In this document: one piece after another, positions 53,786-63,240 of the stretch
Position numbering within the stretch: position 1 is the stretch's first letter
Layout of the letters: each line of letters starts with the position of its first letter
NCBI RefSeq assembly: GCF_937123705.1
Contig: NZ_CAKZKO010000204.1
Span: 1-64,000 of the forward strand
Origin: an uncultured Paraglaciecola sp.
GTDB taxonomy: Bacteria > Pseudomonadota > Gammaproteobacteria > Enterobacterales > Alteromonadaceae
DNA: 64,000 bases
Direction of reading: 5' to 3'
Notes under the pieces: generated by a model
What the model was told of the DNA's origin: nothing
What the model saw: the letters and a program-made list of their open reading frames with translations, nothing else
The model's database searches: none
Made by a program: the position numbers and the translations under genes

Positions 53786-55435
53786 TTATAAGTGCGGGCC
53801 CGCTTTTTCTAACGCTTTGCCATCTTGGTTATCGGTAAACTTAGTAAAGTTTTCGATAAATAATTTGGCAAGATTTTGGGCTTTGCTATCCCATTCATTA
53901 GCGTCTGAATATGTTTTGCGCGGATCTAAAATATCGCTATTCACACCTGTCAGCACTTTAGGGTAAGCAAGATCAAAGTAAGGCAGTAATTCACATTCTG
54001 CCTCTTCCACTTCGCTACTTAAAATGGCATTAATGATGGCACGAGTATCGGCCAAACTAATTCGTTTTCCTGAGCCATTCCATCCGGTATTTACTAAATA
54101 AGCACTGGCTCCTGAATCTGCCATACGTTGTTCGAGCACTTCAGCATATTGAGTGGGATGTAAGCTCAAAAAAGCCTGTCCGAAACATGAAGAAAAGGTG
54201 GGGGTGGGCTCGGTAACACCGCGTTCGGTGCCGGCTAATTTAGCAGTAAAACCAGACAAATAGTGATACTTAGCTTGCTCGCTGGTTAAGCGGGATACGG
54301 GTGGAAACACGCCAAAGGCATCAGCGGTTAAAAATATCACTTTTTTTGCATGGCCCGCTTTGCTAATACCTAACACTCGGTTTTCAATATGTTCTATGGG
54401 ATAAGAAACACGGGTGTTTTCGGTTTTTGAATTATTGGAATAATCTGGCTCACTTCCGTTAATTACTACGTTTTCTAGCAATGCATTACGCCTAATTGCT
54501 TTATAAATTTCAGGCTCTTTATTGGCATCTAAATCTATGGTTTTGGCATAACAGCCACCTTCGAAATTGAAAATGCCCTCGTCATCCCATCCGTGTTCGT
54601 CATCACCTATAAGAGCTCTGTCGGGATCGGCCGATAGGGTGGTTTTGCCTGTACCTGATAAACCAAAAAATATTGCGGTATCTCCCTCTTTACCAACATT
54701 GGCAGAACAATGCATAGATGCTATGCCTTGTAATGGTAAAAAGTAGTTCATCATGGAGAACATACCCTTTTTCATTTCACCGCCATACCATGTGCCACCA
54801 ATGAGTTGCACTTTTTCACTCAGGTTAAAAGCCACAAAGGTTTCTGAGTTGGTTTGGTGTTTTTCGAAATTTGCATCTGAGGCTTTTGAGGCATTCATAA
54901 CCACAAAATCAGGCTCAAAATCATCGAGTTGTGCTTCAGTTGGGCGAATAAACATGTTTTTCACAAAGTGAGCTTGCCAAGCCACTTGCATCACAAACCT
55001 TACTTTAAGGGCAGTGTTTTCGTTAGCGCCACAAATGGCATCAACAACATACAAATCGCTATTGGAAAGTTGTCTTTGGCTGATTTCTTTGAGGGCATTC
55101 CACGTCTCTAATGAGATTGGTTTGTTGTCATTTTTATTGTCAGCGGTTCGCCACCAAACAGTGTCTTTTGAGGTGTCATCTTTAACAATAAATTTATCTT
55201 TAGGAGAGCGTCCAGTATAAATTCCGGTGTCGACATTGACTGCACCTGACTGGGTCACAGTACCTTTTTCAAAGCCCGTTAATGCCTCATCGGTTTCGGC
55301 GGCATACAAAGCATCATAACTTGGATTATGTTCGATATTGGCAATATTATTGAGACCAATTTTTGTTAAATGCGTGCGAACTTTTTCGAGTCTGCTATTG
55401 CTTGAACTATGTGGCTGCGGTTTTGTTATTGTCAT
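53786..55435 (-). CDS. pckA: phosphoenolpyruvate carboxykinase (ATP)
   Basis: 549-aa gluconeogenic enzyme making PEP from oxaloacetate with ATP. The kinase-type P-loop GLSGTGKTTLS, the substrate motif YTGRSPKDKF (Arg binding oxaloacetate) and metal ligands in TWYGGEMKKG and DDEHGW are present. Usual length for the family. Single gene, convergent with ygiQ. Confidence 0.96.
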   Translation of the reverse strand: MTITKPQPHSSSNSRLEKVRTHLTKIGLNNIANIEHNPSYDALYAAETDEALTGFEKGTVTQSGAVNVDTGIYTGRSPKDKFIVKDDTSKDTVWWRTADNKNDNKPISLETWNALKEISQRQLSNSDLYVVDAICGANENTALKVRFVMQVAWQAHFVKNMFIRPTEAQLDDFEPDFVVMNASKASDANFEKHQTNSETFVAFNLSEKVQLIGGTWYGGEMKKGMFSMMNYFLPLQGIASMHCSANVGKEGDTAIFFGLSGTGKTTLSADPDRALIGDDEHGWDDEGIFNFEGGCYAKTIDLDANKEPEIYKAIRRNALLENVVINGSEPDYSNNSKTENTRVSYPIEHIENRVLGISKAGHAKKVIFLTADAFGVFPPVSRLTSEQAKYHYLSGFTAKLAGTERGVTEPTPTFSSCFGQAFLSLHPTQYAEVLEQRMADSGASAYLVNTGWNGSGKRISLADTRAIINAILSSEVEEAECELLPYFDLAYPKVLTGVNSDILDPRKTYSDANEWDSKAQNLAKLFIENFTKFTDNQDGKALEKAGPHL

Positions 55436-55667
55436 GTTTTAATCTAATACTCATTATTCAGGTATTCTTGCGGCTTTATAATAGTGTCAAAACCTTAAGC
55501 GCTAGTTGTACCAAAATGGTTAATCTATTGAGGACATTGCATTGTTTTATACACAAAAAAACATGATAAATCTCAATATCGATATTATCTTGGCTATAAA
55601 CACTGTGAATAAAAGATTACAAAATGAAAGGGTAAGACTTTGTGGATTGATATAAATTTTCAATAAA

Positions 55668-55693
55668 AAAAGAGAGCCTTAAGGCTCTCTTTA
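55668..55693. terminator. terminator of the phasin gene
   Basis: Palindromic stem AAAGAGAGCC / GGCTCTCTTT around TTAA. T-rich on the minus strand after the phasin stop at 55720; usable from both sides. Confidence 0.85.
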
Positions 55694-55719
55694 AATTATC
55701 AATTAGGTTGTAATCGAAG

Positions 55720-56112
55720 TTATGCTTTTTTCACTGCAGGCTTAGCAGATAATTTTGCAACAGCGGCAGTTAGTGCGTCAATTTTGTCGCTTAACTCTTC
55801 GATTTTTTTGTCGGCATCAGTACTGTTCAAACCAAGTTTAGTGCGAACTGTTTCGATGCGAGCGTCGATTTCAGTTTTAGCGGCTACTTTAGTTTGTACT
55901 TCTTTAACCTTGCCTTTACCTTCAGTTTCAAGCTTTTCGCCTTTAACCACTAGCTCTTCAAACAATTTGTTTGAATCAGTAGAAAGTGATTCGAAACGAC
56001 CTTTCACTTCTTCGTAGCCTTTACCGTATGCGCCAAGACCGGCTAACCATACTTTACGTGCCATTTCTTCAGCAGTAGCGGCTTTTTCTTTAATCATGTC
56101 GATGTTGCTCAT
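55720..56112 (-). CDS. phasin family (polyhydroxyalkanoate granule-associated) protein
   Basis: 130 aa from the ATG at 56112 with CGGAG 8 nt upstream; the frame opens at 56193. It is almost wholly helical: KVWLAGLGAYGKGYEEVKGRFESL near the N-terminus is the phasin (PhaI/PhaF-like) signature. A Lys-rich helical region and a short AKPAVKKA tail, as in PHA-granule nucleoid-binding phasins, follow. No PHA synthase lies in the window. A conserved palindrome at 56197-56220 suggests regulated expression. Confidence 0.85.
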   Translation of the reverse strand: MSNIDMIKEKAATAEEMARKVWLAGLGAYGKGYEEVKGRFESLSTDSNKLFEELVVKGEKLETEGKGKVKEVQTKVAAKTEIDARIETVRTKLGLNSTDADKKIEELSDKIDALTAAVAKLSAKPAVKKA

Positions 56113-56196
56113 AATATTTACTCCGTAGATGTTTAAAATTAAGTGTATTGCTTTGATGGAACCCATAGTACGGAGGAAAATTAGAAATCGCATACT

Positions 56197-56220
56197 AATT
56201 AACCCGAATTCGGGTTAATT
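56197..56220. promoter_or_regulatory. perfect 24-bp palindrome upstream of the phasin gene
   Basis: Halves AATTAACCCGAA and TTCGGGTTAATT form a perfect palindrome, 85 bp upstream of the phasin ATG and downstream of the TPR gene terminator. Same motif as the site before nsrR at 49802-49825, including the downstream AAAC. Likely a dimeric regulator site. Confidence 0.7.
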
Positions 56221-56257
56221 AAACATATTTTAAAAATATCGATTAAACCCAAAAAAG

Positions 56258-56288
56258 AAAACCTAAGCCCTCCACTGATAGGGCTTAG
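56258..56288 (-). terminator. terminator overlapping the end of the TPR-protein gene
   Basis: On the minus strand CTAAGCCCT and AGGGCTTAG form a 9-bp stem followed by GTTTTCTTTTTT. The TAA stop of the TPR gene is inside the first arm. Confidence 0.75.
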
Positions 56289-57829
56289 TTTGTATGCATA
56301 TGCTGTTTAGCTTTTTTAGCGCCTAAAAGGCTGTTTAATCTGTATGGATTGATTTTTAAACTGGCTTGGTAGGCAAGTAGGGCATTGCTGTAGTCGGCAG
56401 TCAACATCAGCATATCGCCTAATAACTCTCTTGAGGGCAAAACCGCACCTGGGGTGACTGGGTTTTTATCTAATGAGTCTTCAAGATCTGCTGCTTTGCT
56501 TAATTGTTTTAGTGCTTTTTCTTTATTGCCCCGGCCGTAAGTCACCCAAGCAGCCACAGTTTGTCTTTGTGCGTCCACTAAAATGGCCCAATAGTGAGGA
56601 CTTATGGCGAGGGTTTGATTATATAACTCATCCAATTTATGGATGTTTTCTTGGGCGGCGCGCCAGTCCTGCATCTTTGCTGCACCTAAGCCACGAGCAA
56701 AGTAAGTGATCGCTTCTACTTGTGGAAATTTATCCCAAGCAAAGTAATTAGGCTGCCTGATTTTAAGTTGGCTGGCTTGCGCCCAGTTATGGCTCTCAAG
56801 GGCTAATCTAGCGGGGATAGTTGATAACGCATAGGCCGCGGGAAACGTTGCTTGTATAGGGTGATGGCTGTTTAGCTCTGCAATGGCTTTAAGCGCCCCT
56901 GGGGCATTATCAGTTTGCAAATAGCCATAAACGAGATAATCGATAGCATGGGAATAATGCATAGAGGTTGCGTTTTTAGTGGGGTATTTAAGTGCCGCGT
57001 TAGCGGAACGAATATTCCAATCTATTACCTGATCCCATTTACCTAAGCGCACAAACACATGGCTGGGCATGTGCAAGGCATGGGGAACGTCGGGTGCTAT
57101 TTTGCCGTAGGCATTGGCAATATCCACCGCAAGGTGCGCCAAAATTGGGTTGTCGTAGGCATGAATACTGTAATGCACAGCTCCAGGGTGAGTGGGGTGT
57201 TTAACAAATATCTGCTGCAACACCTCCCCAGCTTGTTGCTGCTGACTAAAAGTGTTGTCTTTTTTGGAAGCGGTGGATAATTCAGATAACGCATAAAATG
57301 CCTGTGCGTCTATATCATTTGGGAAACGTTGATAAAGTTGCCGCTGCGCTTTGGCCCATGCGGCTACACGCTTTTTATCTGTGGTATTTTGCCAGTTTGT
57401 AAAATAAGCTGCCGCTGCTTCGATATAGCCTTTTTCTCTGGGGGAACGGGGTAATGTAGCGGCGATATTGAGGGCATTCACACCTCGTTCTAAGGCTTCG
57501 GGTGTAATCTTATCAGGCCATAGCGGATGAAAAAGACTCATGGCATAACCCCAATAAAACATGGCACACTGGGGTGATTTATTTATCCATTCTTGAAAAA
57601 ACACTTCGGCTTGGGCGTACATCATATGATGTAACAGGGCTACGCCTGAGTTGATGGCCACTTGTTGGTCTTTTGGGCATGAAATAGCAAATTCTACCTC
57701 ACCCAAATACCCTAATTTTTTGAGGATAATATCATCGTCTTTATGTCCTTCGTGGGAAAAACAAACAGAGCTAAAAAACAACGCTAAAACGGCGATCCAG
57801 AGTATATGAAAATGCTTTCCAAATGACAT
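56285..57829 (-). CDS. secreted TPR-repeat protein
   Basis: 514 aa with a signal peptide (about residues 1-25, ending SVCFSHEGH). Repeated helical hairpins of TPR type follow through the rest, such as QQVAINSGVALLHHMMYAQAEVFFQEWINKSP and SNALLAYQASLKINPYRLNSLLGA near the end. The function is unknown, and no partner genes are obvious. It is the first gene on its strand before the phasin gene. Confidence 0.8.
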   Translation of the reverse strand: MSFGKHFHILWIAVLALFFSSVCFSHEGHKDDDIILKKLGYLGEVEFAISCPKDQQVAINSGVALLHHMMYAQAEVFFQEWINKSPQCAMFYWGYAMSLFHPLWPDKITPEALERGVNALNIAATLPRSPREKGYIEAAAAYFTNWQNTTDKKRVAAWAKAQRQLYQRFPNDIDAQAFYALSELSTASKKDNTFSQQQQAGEVLQQIFVKHPTHPGAVHYSIHAYDNPILAHLAVDIANAYGKIAPDVPHALHMPSHVFVRLGKWDQVIDWNIRSANAALKYPTKNATSMHYSHAIDYLVYGYLQTDNAPGALKAIAELNSHHPIQATFPAAYALSTIPARLALESHNWAQASQLKIRQPNYFAWDKFPQVEAITYFARGLGAAKMQDWRAAQENIHKLDELYNQTLAISPHYWAILVDAQRQTVAAWVTYGRGNKEKALKQLSKAADLEDSLDKNPVTPGAVLPSRELLGDMLMLTADYSNALLAYQASLKINPYRLNSLLGAKKAKQHMHTN

Positions 57830-57985
57830 AAATCCCTACCTTGGTAAATATGTATCAATGCATCACAAGCTTAATGACCTAATAATGAAGGAAACCGACA
57901 CCTAGTTAAATGCACAATAAAAGAACAATAGAAAATTCAGTATAGGGCAGTATCAATAATCAGCTAGGCATTTTTCAGATCGCTA

Positions 57986-58435
57986 TCAGGCTAAGCTATT
58001 TTTTCTAAGATAAGTAAACACGCCACCACCTATGGCACCGGCCAAACTTTGACAGGCAAAGCCAAAAGTACTGCGAGCACCAGCAATAAGGGTGATGTCT
58101 AAAATGGGCTGCATGGCTAAAAGCGCAATGGATACGCCCGTTCCACCCGCTAAGGCATATAAAATGTACGGTGATAACGACACGCGTTTAACGATTAAGT
58201 TTGCCACAATAAAGGCGATGCAAAAGCTTAGGGCAATCACTACGCCGTAGGTTGGGCATAAACCTAATAAGTCATCAAGGCTCATACTGAGTCTGTCGTT
58301 GAGTGAAATTTCCACACCTATTTGGGTCAGTTCAGCCATGACAAATTGGCTGTGAAACAAGCTTGCTAATACAAACGCAAAAATCACAGCGACAAGAAAA
58401 TGTGAACAAAGCCTAAGGAAAAATTTAAAATTCAT
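57986..58435 (-). CDS. small multi-spanning membrane protein of unknown function
   Basis: 149 aa with four hydrophobic segments (about residues 12-32, 63-84, 93-113 and 123-141). The middle and last helices are Gly/Ala-rich (ALAGGTGVSIALLAM, CQSLAGAIGGGVF). No family recognised. Divergent from the sugar dehydrogenase gene across about 127 bp. Confidence 0.7.
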   Translation of the reverse strand: MNFKFFLRLCSHFLVAVIFAFVLASLFHSQFVMAELTQIGVEISLNDRLSMSLDDLLGLCPTYGVVIALSFCIAFIVANLIVKRVSLSPYILYALAGGTGVSIALLAMQPILDITLIAGARSTFGFACQSLAGAIGGGVFTYLRKNSLA

Positions 58436-58562
58436 AATGGGTTCTTACTTGGTTTAGCTGCGCAAAATAGATTGGGGGCGATAATGAGCGAACTGGATGT
58501 TAATATCAATAAAACTATGCTCCGCCAAGCGGATCTTTTTCAAATGTAGAGATAATATATTT

Positions 58563-59684
58563 ATGCGACATCAGGGTTTTATATTGGGGCTTATCATCCT
58601 CTTTGGTAGCAATTTTAATGGTTTGGCGGCGCAGCAGCCACAGTTTCCCGACTATCAAATACAAGAAGTCGCCAGTGGTTTAGATTTTCCTTGGTCTTTG
58701 GCATTTTTACCCGATGGAAGGTTATTGGTGACCGAACGTGCGGGTCACTTAAGATTAATCAGTGATGGCAACATCTCTGAGCCTATTGCTGGCCTGCCAA
58801 CAGATATTTTTGTTAAGGGCCAAGGCGGTTTACTTGAAGTGGTATTACACCCCAATTTTGCGGCTAATAAGTGGTTATATATTTCTTATGCCTCAGGACG
58901 TGCAGATAAAAATGCTTTGAAAGTGATACGGGCAAGGTTAATAAACAACAAACTAGAAGAGCAGCAAGTTGTTTTCACTGCAGCGCCGTTTAAATCAACA
59001 CCAGTACATTATGCTGGGCGTATGGCATTTTTACCTGATAATACCTTACTTATCACCAGCGGTGATGGTTTTGACTACCGAGAAGACGCGCAGCGTTTAG
59101 ATAGTTTGTTGGGCAAGGTTATTCGTATCAATGACGACGGTAGCATGCCCAAAAATAATCCCTTTTTAACTGACAATGCAGATGCACTTAGTCACTACGT
59201 ATTTAGCTACGGACATAGAAACCCCCAAGCCATTTTGTACGATCCAGTGCGTGAGGTGATTTTTTCACATGAACATGGCCCCGATGGTGGCGATGAATTA
59301 AATATTATTCAGGCAGGCGTAAACTATGGTTGGCCAGTTATTACTTATGGCAATGACTACATAGGTGGGCGAATTAGCCCGTTTACCGAATACCCCAATA
59401 TGCAACAACCCTTTGTAGACTGGACACCTTCTATTGCGCCATCGGGAATGGCTGTTCATCAAGGTGAGATGTTTAGTGAGTTAAATGGTGACTTGTTAGT
59501 GAGTGTGCTCAAGTTTCAAGAAGTACGCTGGCTGCGATTGGATGGTTTGGAAGTTGTAGGGCAGACTTCACTGTTTAAAGAATTAGCACAAAGAATTCGT
59601 GATGTAAGAGTGCATTCCGATGGTTCAATTTATATTTTGACCGATAGTAAAGCAGGGAAAATTATCAGAGTGATCGCAAATTAA
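58563..59684 (+). CDS. PQQ-dependent sugar dehydrogenase (YliI/soluble GDH type)
   Basis: 373 aa from the ATG at 58563 (the frame opens at 58497 without a signal; from 58563 a signal peptide MRHQGFILGLIILFGSN... appears, ending at GLAAQQ). Six-bladed beta-propeller motifs: LDFPWSLAFLPDGRLLVTERAG, GGLLEVVLHPNF, YGHRNPQA and SHEHGPDGGDELN. The His-Gly and Glu-His-Gly residues fit the PQQ and calcium sites of the GDH-B/Asd family. Periplasmic oxidation of aldoses is inferred; the physiological sugar is unknown. Confidence 0.9.
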   Translation: MRHQGFILGLIILFGSNFNGLAAQQPQFPDYQIQEVASGLDFPWSLAFLPDGRLLVTERAGHLRLISDGNISEPIAGLPTDIFVKGQGGLLEVVLHPNFAANKWLYISYASGRADKNALKVIRARLINNKLEEQQVVFTAAPFKSTPVHYAGRMAFLPDNTLLITSGDGFDYREDAQRLDSLLGKVIRINDDGSMPKNNPFLTDNADALSHYVFSYGHRNPQAILYDPVREVIFSHEHGPDGGDELNIIQAGVNYGWPVITYGNDYIGGRISPFTEYPNMQQPFVDWTPSIAPSGMAVHQGEMFSELNGDLLVSVLKFQEVRWLRLDGLEVVGQTSLFKELAQRIRDVRVHSDGSIYILTDSKAGKIIRVIAN

Positions 59685-59872
59685 TTTTTTTCTGTCTAGT
59701 ATGTTAAAAAACTGTAAATTTCAATAACTTATAAATTAAATATATAGTGATTATAAGCAAACTAAAGCAATCGCTAATATCACTTTTGTTCAATAACCCT
59801 TATAATTATCCGGTTAAATTCCATAGTGCTGATTTTATATGATTAGCAAGTTATAGCCCTTGGGAGGCGTAA

Positions 59873-62680
59873 ATGAGTTTGTTTTTAGAATATATCGAAG
59901 AAATTAAAACACGTAAAAATGAGTTAGGGCTAGCGCCTAAGCCAATTGATAGTGCTGAACTATTAGCAGAAATCATTGAGCAAATTAAAGATACAGACCA
60001 TGCTCACCGAGCAGAATCACTAAACTTCTTTATTTATAATACCTTGCCGGGCACAACTAGTGCTGCTGGTGTAAAAGCAGCATTCTTAAAAGAAATTATT
60101 CTTGGCCAAGCTATGGTTGCTGAAATTTCAGTTGAATTTGCATTTGAACTGTTATCACACATGAAAGGTGGTCCTTCAATTGAAGTGTTACTTGACCTTG
60201 CATTAGGTGACAACGCTGCGTTAGCTGCTCAAGCATCAGCGGTATTAAAAACTCAAGTGTTTTTATACGACGCAGACACAGCCCGCCTTGAAAGCGCGTT
60301 TAAAGCAGGCAATGCCGTTGCTAAAGATTTGCTAGAAAGTTACGCCCAAGCTGAGTTTTTTACCAAGCTACCTGATGTCGCTTCAAAAATTGAAGTAGTC
60401 ACTTATATTGCCGGTGAAGGTGATATTTCAACTGACTTATTGTCACCCGGTCATCAAGCCCACTCTCGTGCCGATCGTGAGTTACACGGCCAATGTATGA
60501 TCACCCCAGAAGCACAACAAGAAATTCAAGCCTTACAAGCTAAGCACCCTAACGCCAAAGTGATGTTAATCGCCGAAAAAGGCACTATGGGTGTAGGTTC
60601 ATCGCGTATGTCGGGTGTGAATAACGTGGCGTTGTGGGCCGGTAAACAAGCTAGTCCTTATGTGCCATTTATTAACATTGCGCCTGTAGTTGCAGGTACA
60701 AATGGTATCGCACCTATCTTCTTAACTACTGTTGATGTAACTGGTGGTATTGGTCTTGACCTTAAAAACTGGGTGAAAAAAGTAGACGCTAACGGTAAAA
60801 CGGTTGTTGACGATAATGGCGATGCTGTACTTGAAGAAGCCTATTCAGTAGCAACGGGTACAGTATTAACCATAGATACTAAAGCCATGAAGCTTTATAA
60901 CGGTGACAAAGAATTAGTAGACGTATCTTCTGCTTTCACACCGCAAAAAGTGGAGTTTATGAAAGCTGGCGGTTCTTACGCTGTTGTATTTGGTAAGAAA
61001 CTACAAACATTTGCAGCCGAAACCCTAGGGGTTGAAGCGCCAGTGGTTTATGCCGCTTCGAAAGAAATTTCTGTTGCAAACCAAGGCTTAACTGCCGTTG
61101 AAAAAATCTTTAACCGTAATGCAGTAGGCGTAGCGTCGGAGGCTCCTTTGCATGCAGGCTCTAACGTTCGTGTCAAAGTCAATATTGTAGGCTCACAAGA
61201 CACCACAGGCCCAATGACGTGCCAAGAATTAGAAGCCATGGCCGCATCGACTATATCTCCACTTGTTGACGGTGCATACCAATCGGGTTGTCACACCGCG
61301 TCTGTTTGGGATAGCAAAGCCAAAGCGAACATTCCAAAATTGATGAGCTTTATGAATGCCTTTGGTCTGATTACGGCCCGCGATCCTAAAGGTCAATACC
61401 CAGCCATGACTGACGTTATTCACAAAGTCTTGAATGATATTACGGTAGACGACCGCGCTATCATCATTGGTGGTGACTCACATACTCGTATGTCTAAAGG
61501 TGTGGCCTTTGGTGCTGACTCAGGCACAGTAGCCTTGGCACTGGCAACAGGTGAAGCGGCTATGCCTATCCCCGAGTCAGTCAAAGTCACCTTTAAAGGT
61601 AAAATGAAAGGTTATATGGATTTTCGTGATGTGGTGCACTCCACCCAAGCGCAAATGCTCAAACAGTTCGGTGGCGAAAACGTGTTCCAAGGCCGCGTAA
61701 TTGAAGTACATATTGGTACTTTGTTAGCCGACCAAGCGTTTACTTTCACTGACTGGTCTGCAGAGATGAAAGCCAAAGCATCAATCTGTATTTCTGAAGA
61801 TGAGACCTTAATTGGCTCATTAGAAATCGCCAAAAGCCGTATCCAAATCATGATTGATAAAGGTATGGAAAACCCTGCCAAGACCTTGCAGGGTCTAATC
61901 GATATGGCCAATAAGCGTATCGAAGGTATTAAATCGGGAGAAACACCAGCACTCACTCCAGACAACAATGCTAATTATTTTGCAGAAGTAGTGGTTGATT
62001 TAGATCAAATCGATGAGCCTATGATTGCCGATCCTGATGTGAATAACGATGATGTGTCTAAGCGTTATACCCATGACGTTATTCGTCCAGTATCTTTCTA
62101 TGCCGATAAACCCGTTGATTTAGGTTTTGTTGGTTCGTGTATGGTGCATAAAGGTGATATGCAAATTATCGCGCAAATGTTCCGTAACATTGAAAAGAAC
62201 AACGGAAAAATTGAGTTTAAAGCGCCGCTAGTGGTTGCTCCGCCCACATACAACATTGTTGACGAGCTTAAAGCTGAAGGTGATTGGGAAATTCTACAGA
62301 AGTATTCTGGTTTCGAATTTGACGATGCATCACCTAAAAACGCGGCACGTACTAAGTACGACAACATCATGTACCTAGAACGCCCAGGTTGTAACTTATG
62401 TATGGGTAACCAAGAAAAGGCAGAACCTGGCGATACCGTTATTGCTACCTCAACGCGCTTGTTCCAAGGTCGTGTGGTTGCAGATTCTGCTGAGAAAAAA
62501 GGCGAGTCGTTGTTAGGCTCTACGCCTCTAGTGGTACTGTCAACTATGTTGGGACGTTTCCCATCAATGGATGAGTACACCGCAGCGGTTGATGGCATTA
62601 ATCTTACTGATTTTGCGCCACCTACTCATGCACTCACATCAGCGCCAGCGGTTGCTGTTAGAATTGCCGATCCTAGCTAA
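59873..62680 (+). CDS. acnB: bifunctional aconitate hydratase 2 / 2-methylisocitrate dehydratase, long form
   Basis: 935 aa. TCA-cycle enzyme isomerising citrate and isocitrate, also dehydrating 2-methylisocitrate. A GGGAGG ribosome binding site precedes the ATG. The AcnB-specific N-terminal HEAT-like domain leads, then the aconitase domain with GGDSHTR and the CNLCMGN cluster ligands. It is about 70 residues longer than E. coli AcnB (865 aa). The extra part is around residues 300-390 (KKVDANGKTVVDDNG through LQTFAAETLG). This long form is known in some other bacteria, as far as I recall. A strong terminator follows. Confidence 0.94.
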   Translation: MSLFLEYIEEIKTRKNELGLAPKPIDSAELLAEIIEQIKDTDHAHRAESLNFFIYNTLPGTTSAAGVKAAFLKEIILGQAMVAEISVEFAFELLSHMKGGPSIEVLLDLALGDNAALAAQASAVLKTQVFLYDADTARLESAFKAGNAVAKDLLESYAQAEFFTKLPDVASKIEVVTYIAGEGDISTDLLSPGHQAHSRADRELHGQCMITPEAQQEIQALQAKHPNAKVMLIAEKGTMGVGSSRMSGVNNVALWAGKQASPYVPFINIAPVVAGTNGIAPIFLTTVDVTGGIGLDLKNWVKKVDANGKTVVDDNGDAVLEEAYSVATGTVLTIDTKAMKLYNGDKELVDVSSAFTPQKVEFMKAGGSYAVVFGKKLQTFAAETLGVEAPVVYAASKEISVANQGLTAVEKIFNRNAVGVASEAPLHAGSNVRVKVNIVGSQDTTGPMTCQELEAMAASTISPLVDGAYQSGCHTASVWDSKAKANIPKLMSFMNAFGLITARDPKGQYPAMTDVIHKVLNDITVDDRAIIIGGDSHTRMSKGVAFGADSGTVALALATGEAAMPIPESVKVTFKGKMKGYMDFRDVVHSTQAQMLKQFGGENVFQGRVIEVHIGTLLADQAFTFTDWSAEMKAKASICISEDETLIGSLEIAKSRIQIMIDKGMENPAKTLQGLIDMANKRIEGIKSGETPALTPDNNANYFAEVVVDLDQIDEPMIADPDVNNDDVSKRYTHDVIRPVSFYADKPVDLGFVGSCMVHKGDMQIIAQMFRNIEKNNGKIEFKAPLVVAPPTYNIVDELKAEGDWEILQKYSGFEFDDASPKNAARTKYDNIMYLERPGCNLCMGNQEKAEPGDTVIATSTRLFQGRVVADSAEKKGESLLGSTPLVVLSTMLGRFPSMDEYTAAVDGINLTDFAPPTHALTSAPAVAVRIADPS

Positions 62681-62700
62681 AGGCTTCGGTTATCTTATTC

Positions 62701-62734
62701 AAAGTAAAACAAGCTGTAACGCTTGTTTTACTTT
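62701..62734. terminator. bidirectional terminator between acnB and the VOC gene
   Basis: Perfect 14-bp stem AAAGTAAAACAAGC / GCTTGTTTTACTTT with loop TGTAAC, T-rich in both directions. Confidence 0.88.
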
Positions 62735-62743
62735 GTTAAGTTT

Positions 62744-63100
62744 TTAAGCAGAAAAAACGATTTTATTTTTATCTAAGTCTCTGCCATAAGCAGAAAATTT
62801 AGGTCCCCGTTGATTCGGCTCACCTTCACAGGTGCCGCCCAATTCAATCAGCTTGTTATGCAGCCGTGTTACTTCTTCTTTTGAGCCAACATTAAAACCA
62901 ATCATGGTGCCATTGCCGTTAGTGGCGGGTGCTTCATTAAAAGGTATGGCCACTGCAAAGGCAAAATCGTCACATTGCCAGAAGGTCATTCTGTCGGTGG
63001 CTAACACTTGCTTAAGGGCTGTTTTTTCAAATAGTGAATCGTAGAATTGCATAGCGGCAGCCATGTTATTTGTGCCAAGAACACAATAGTCCATTTTCAT
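62744..63100 (-). CDS. VOC (glyoxalase/bleomycin-resistance) family protein
   Basis: 118 aa with the vicinal-oxygen-chelate fold in one module: DYCVLGTNNMAAAMQFYDSLF at the N-terminus, WQCDDFAFAVAIPFNEAP in the middle, GTMIGFNVGSKEEVTRLHNK, and a C-terminal FSAYGRDLDKNKIVF. Metal-ligand His and Glu positions are not clear, so enzymatic activity is uncertain. Convergent with acnB. Confidence 0.82.
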   Translation of the reverse strand: MKMDYCVLGTNNMAAAMQFYDSLFEKTALKQVLATDRMTFWQCDDFAFAVAIPFNEAPATNGNGTMIGFNVGSKEEVTRLHNKLIELGGTCEGEPNQRGPKFSAYGRDLDKNKIVFSA

Positions 63101-63240
63101 AGTTAATTTCTCTTATCTGTAATAGAGGGCGTTACCCCCAAAGGGTAAAGAGAAGTATATCTATCGCGCTATAAGCCAACAATGCGCGTAACTGCATGCT
63201 GGCTATACATAAATGCATGGCATAATTGATTGGCTGTGTG

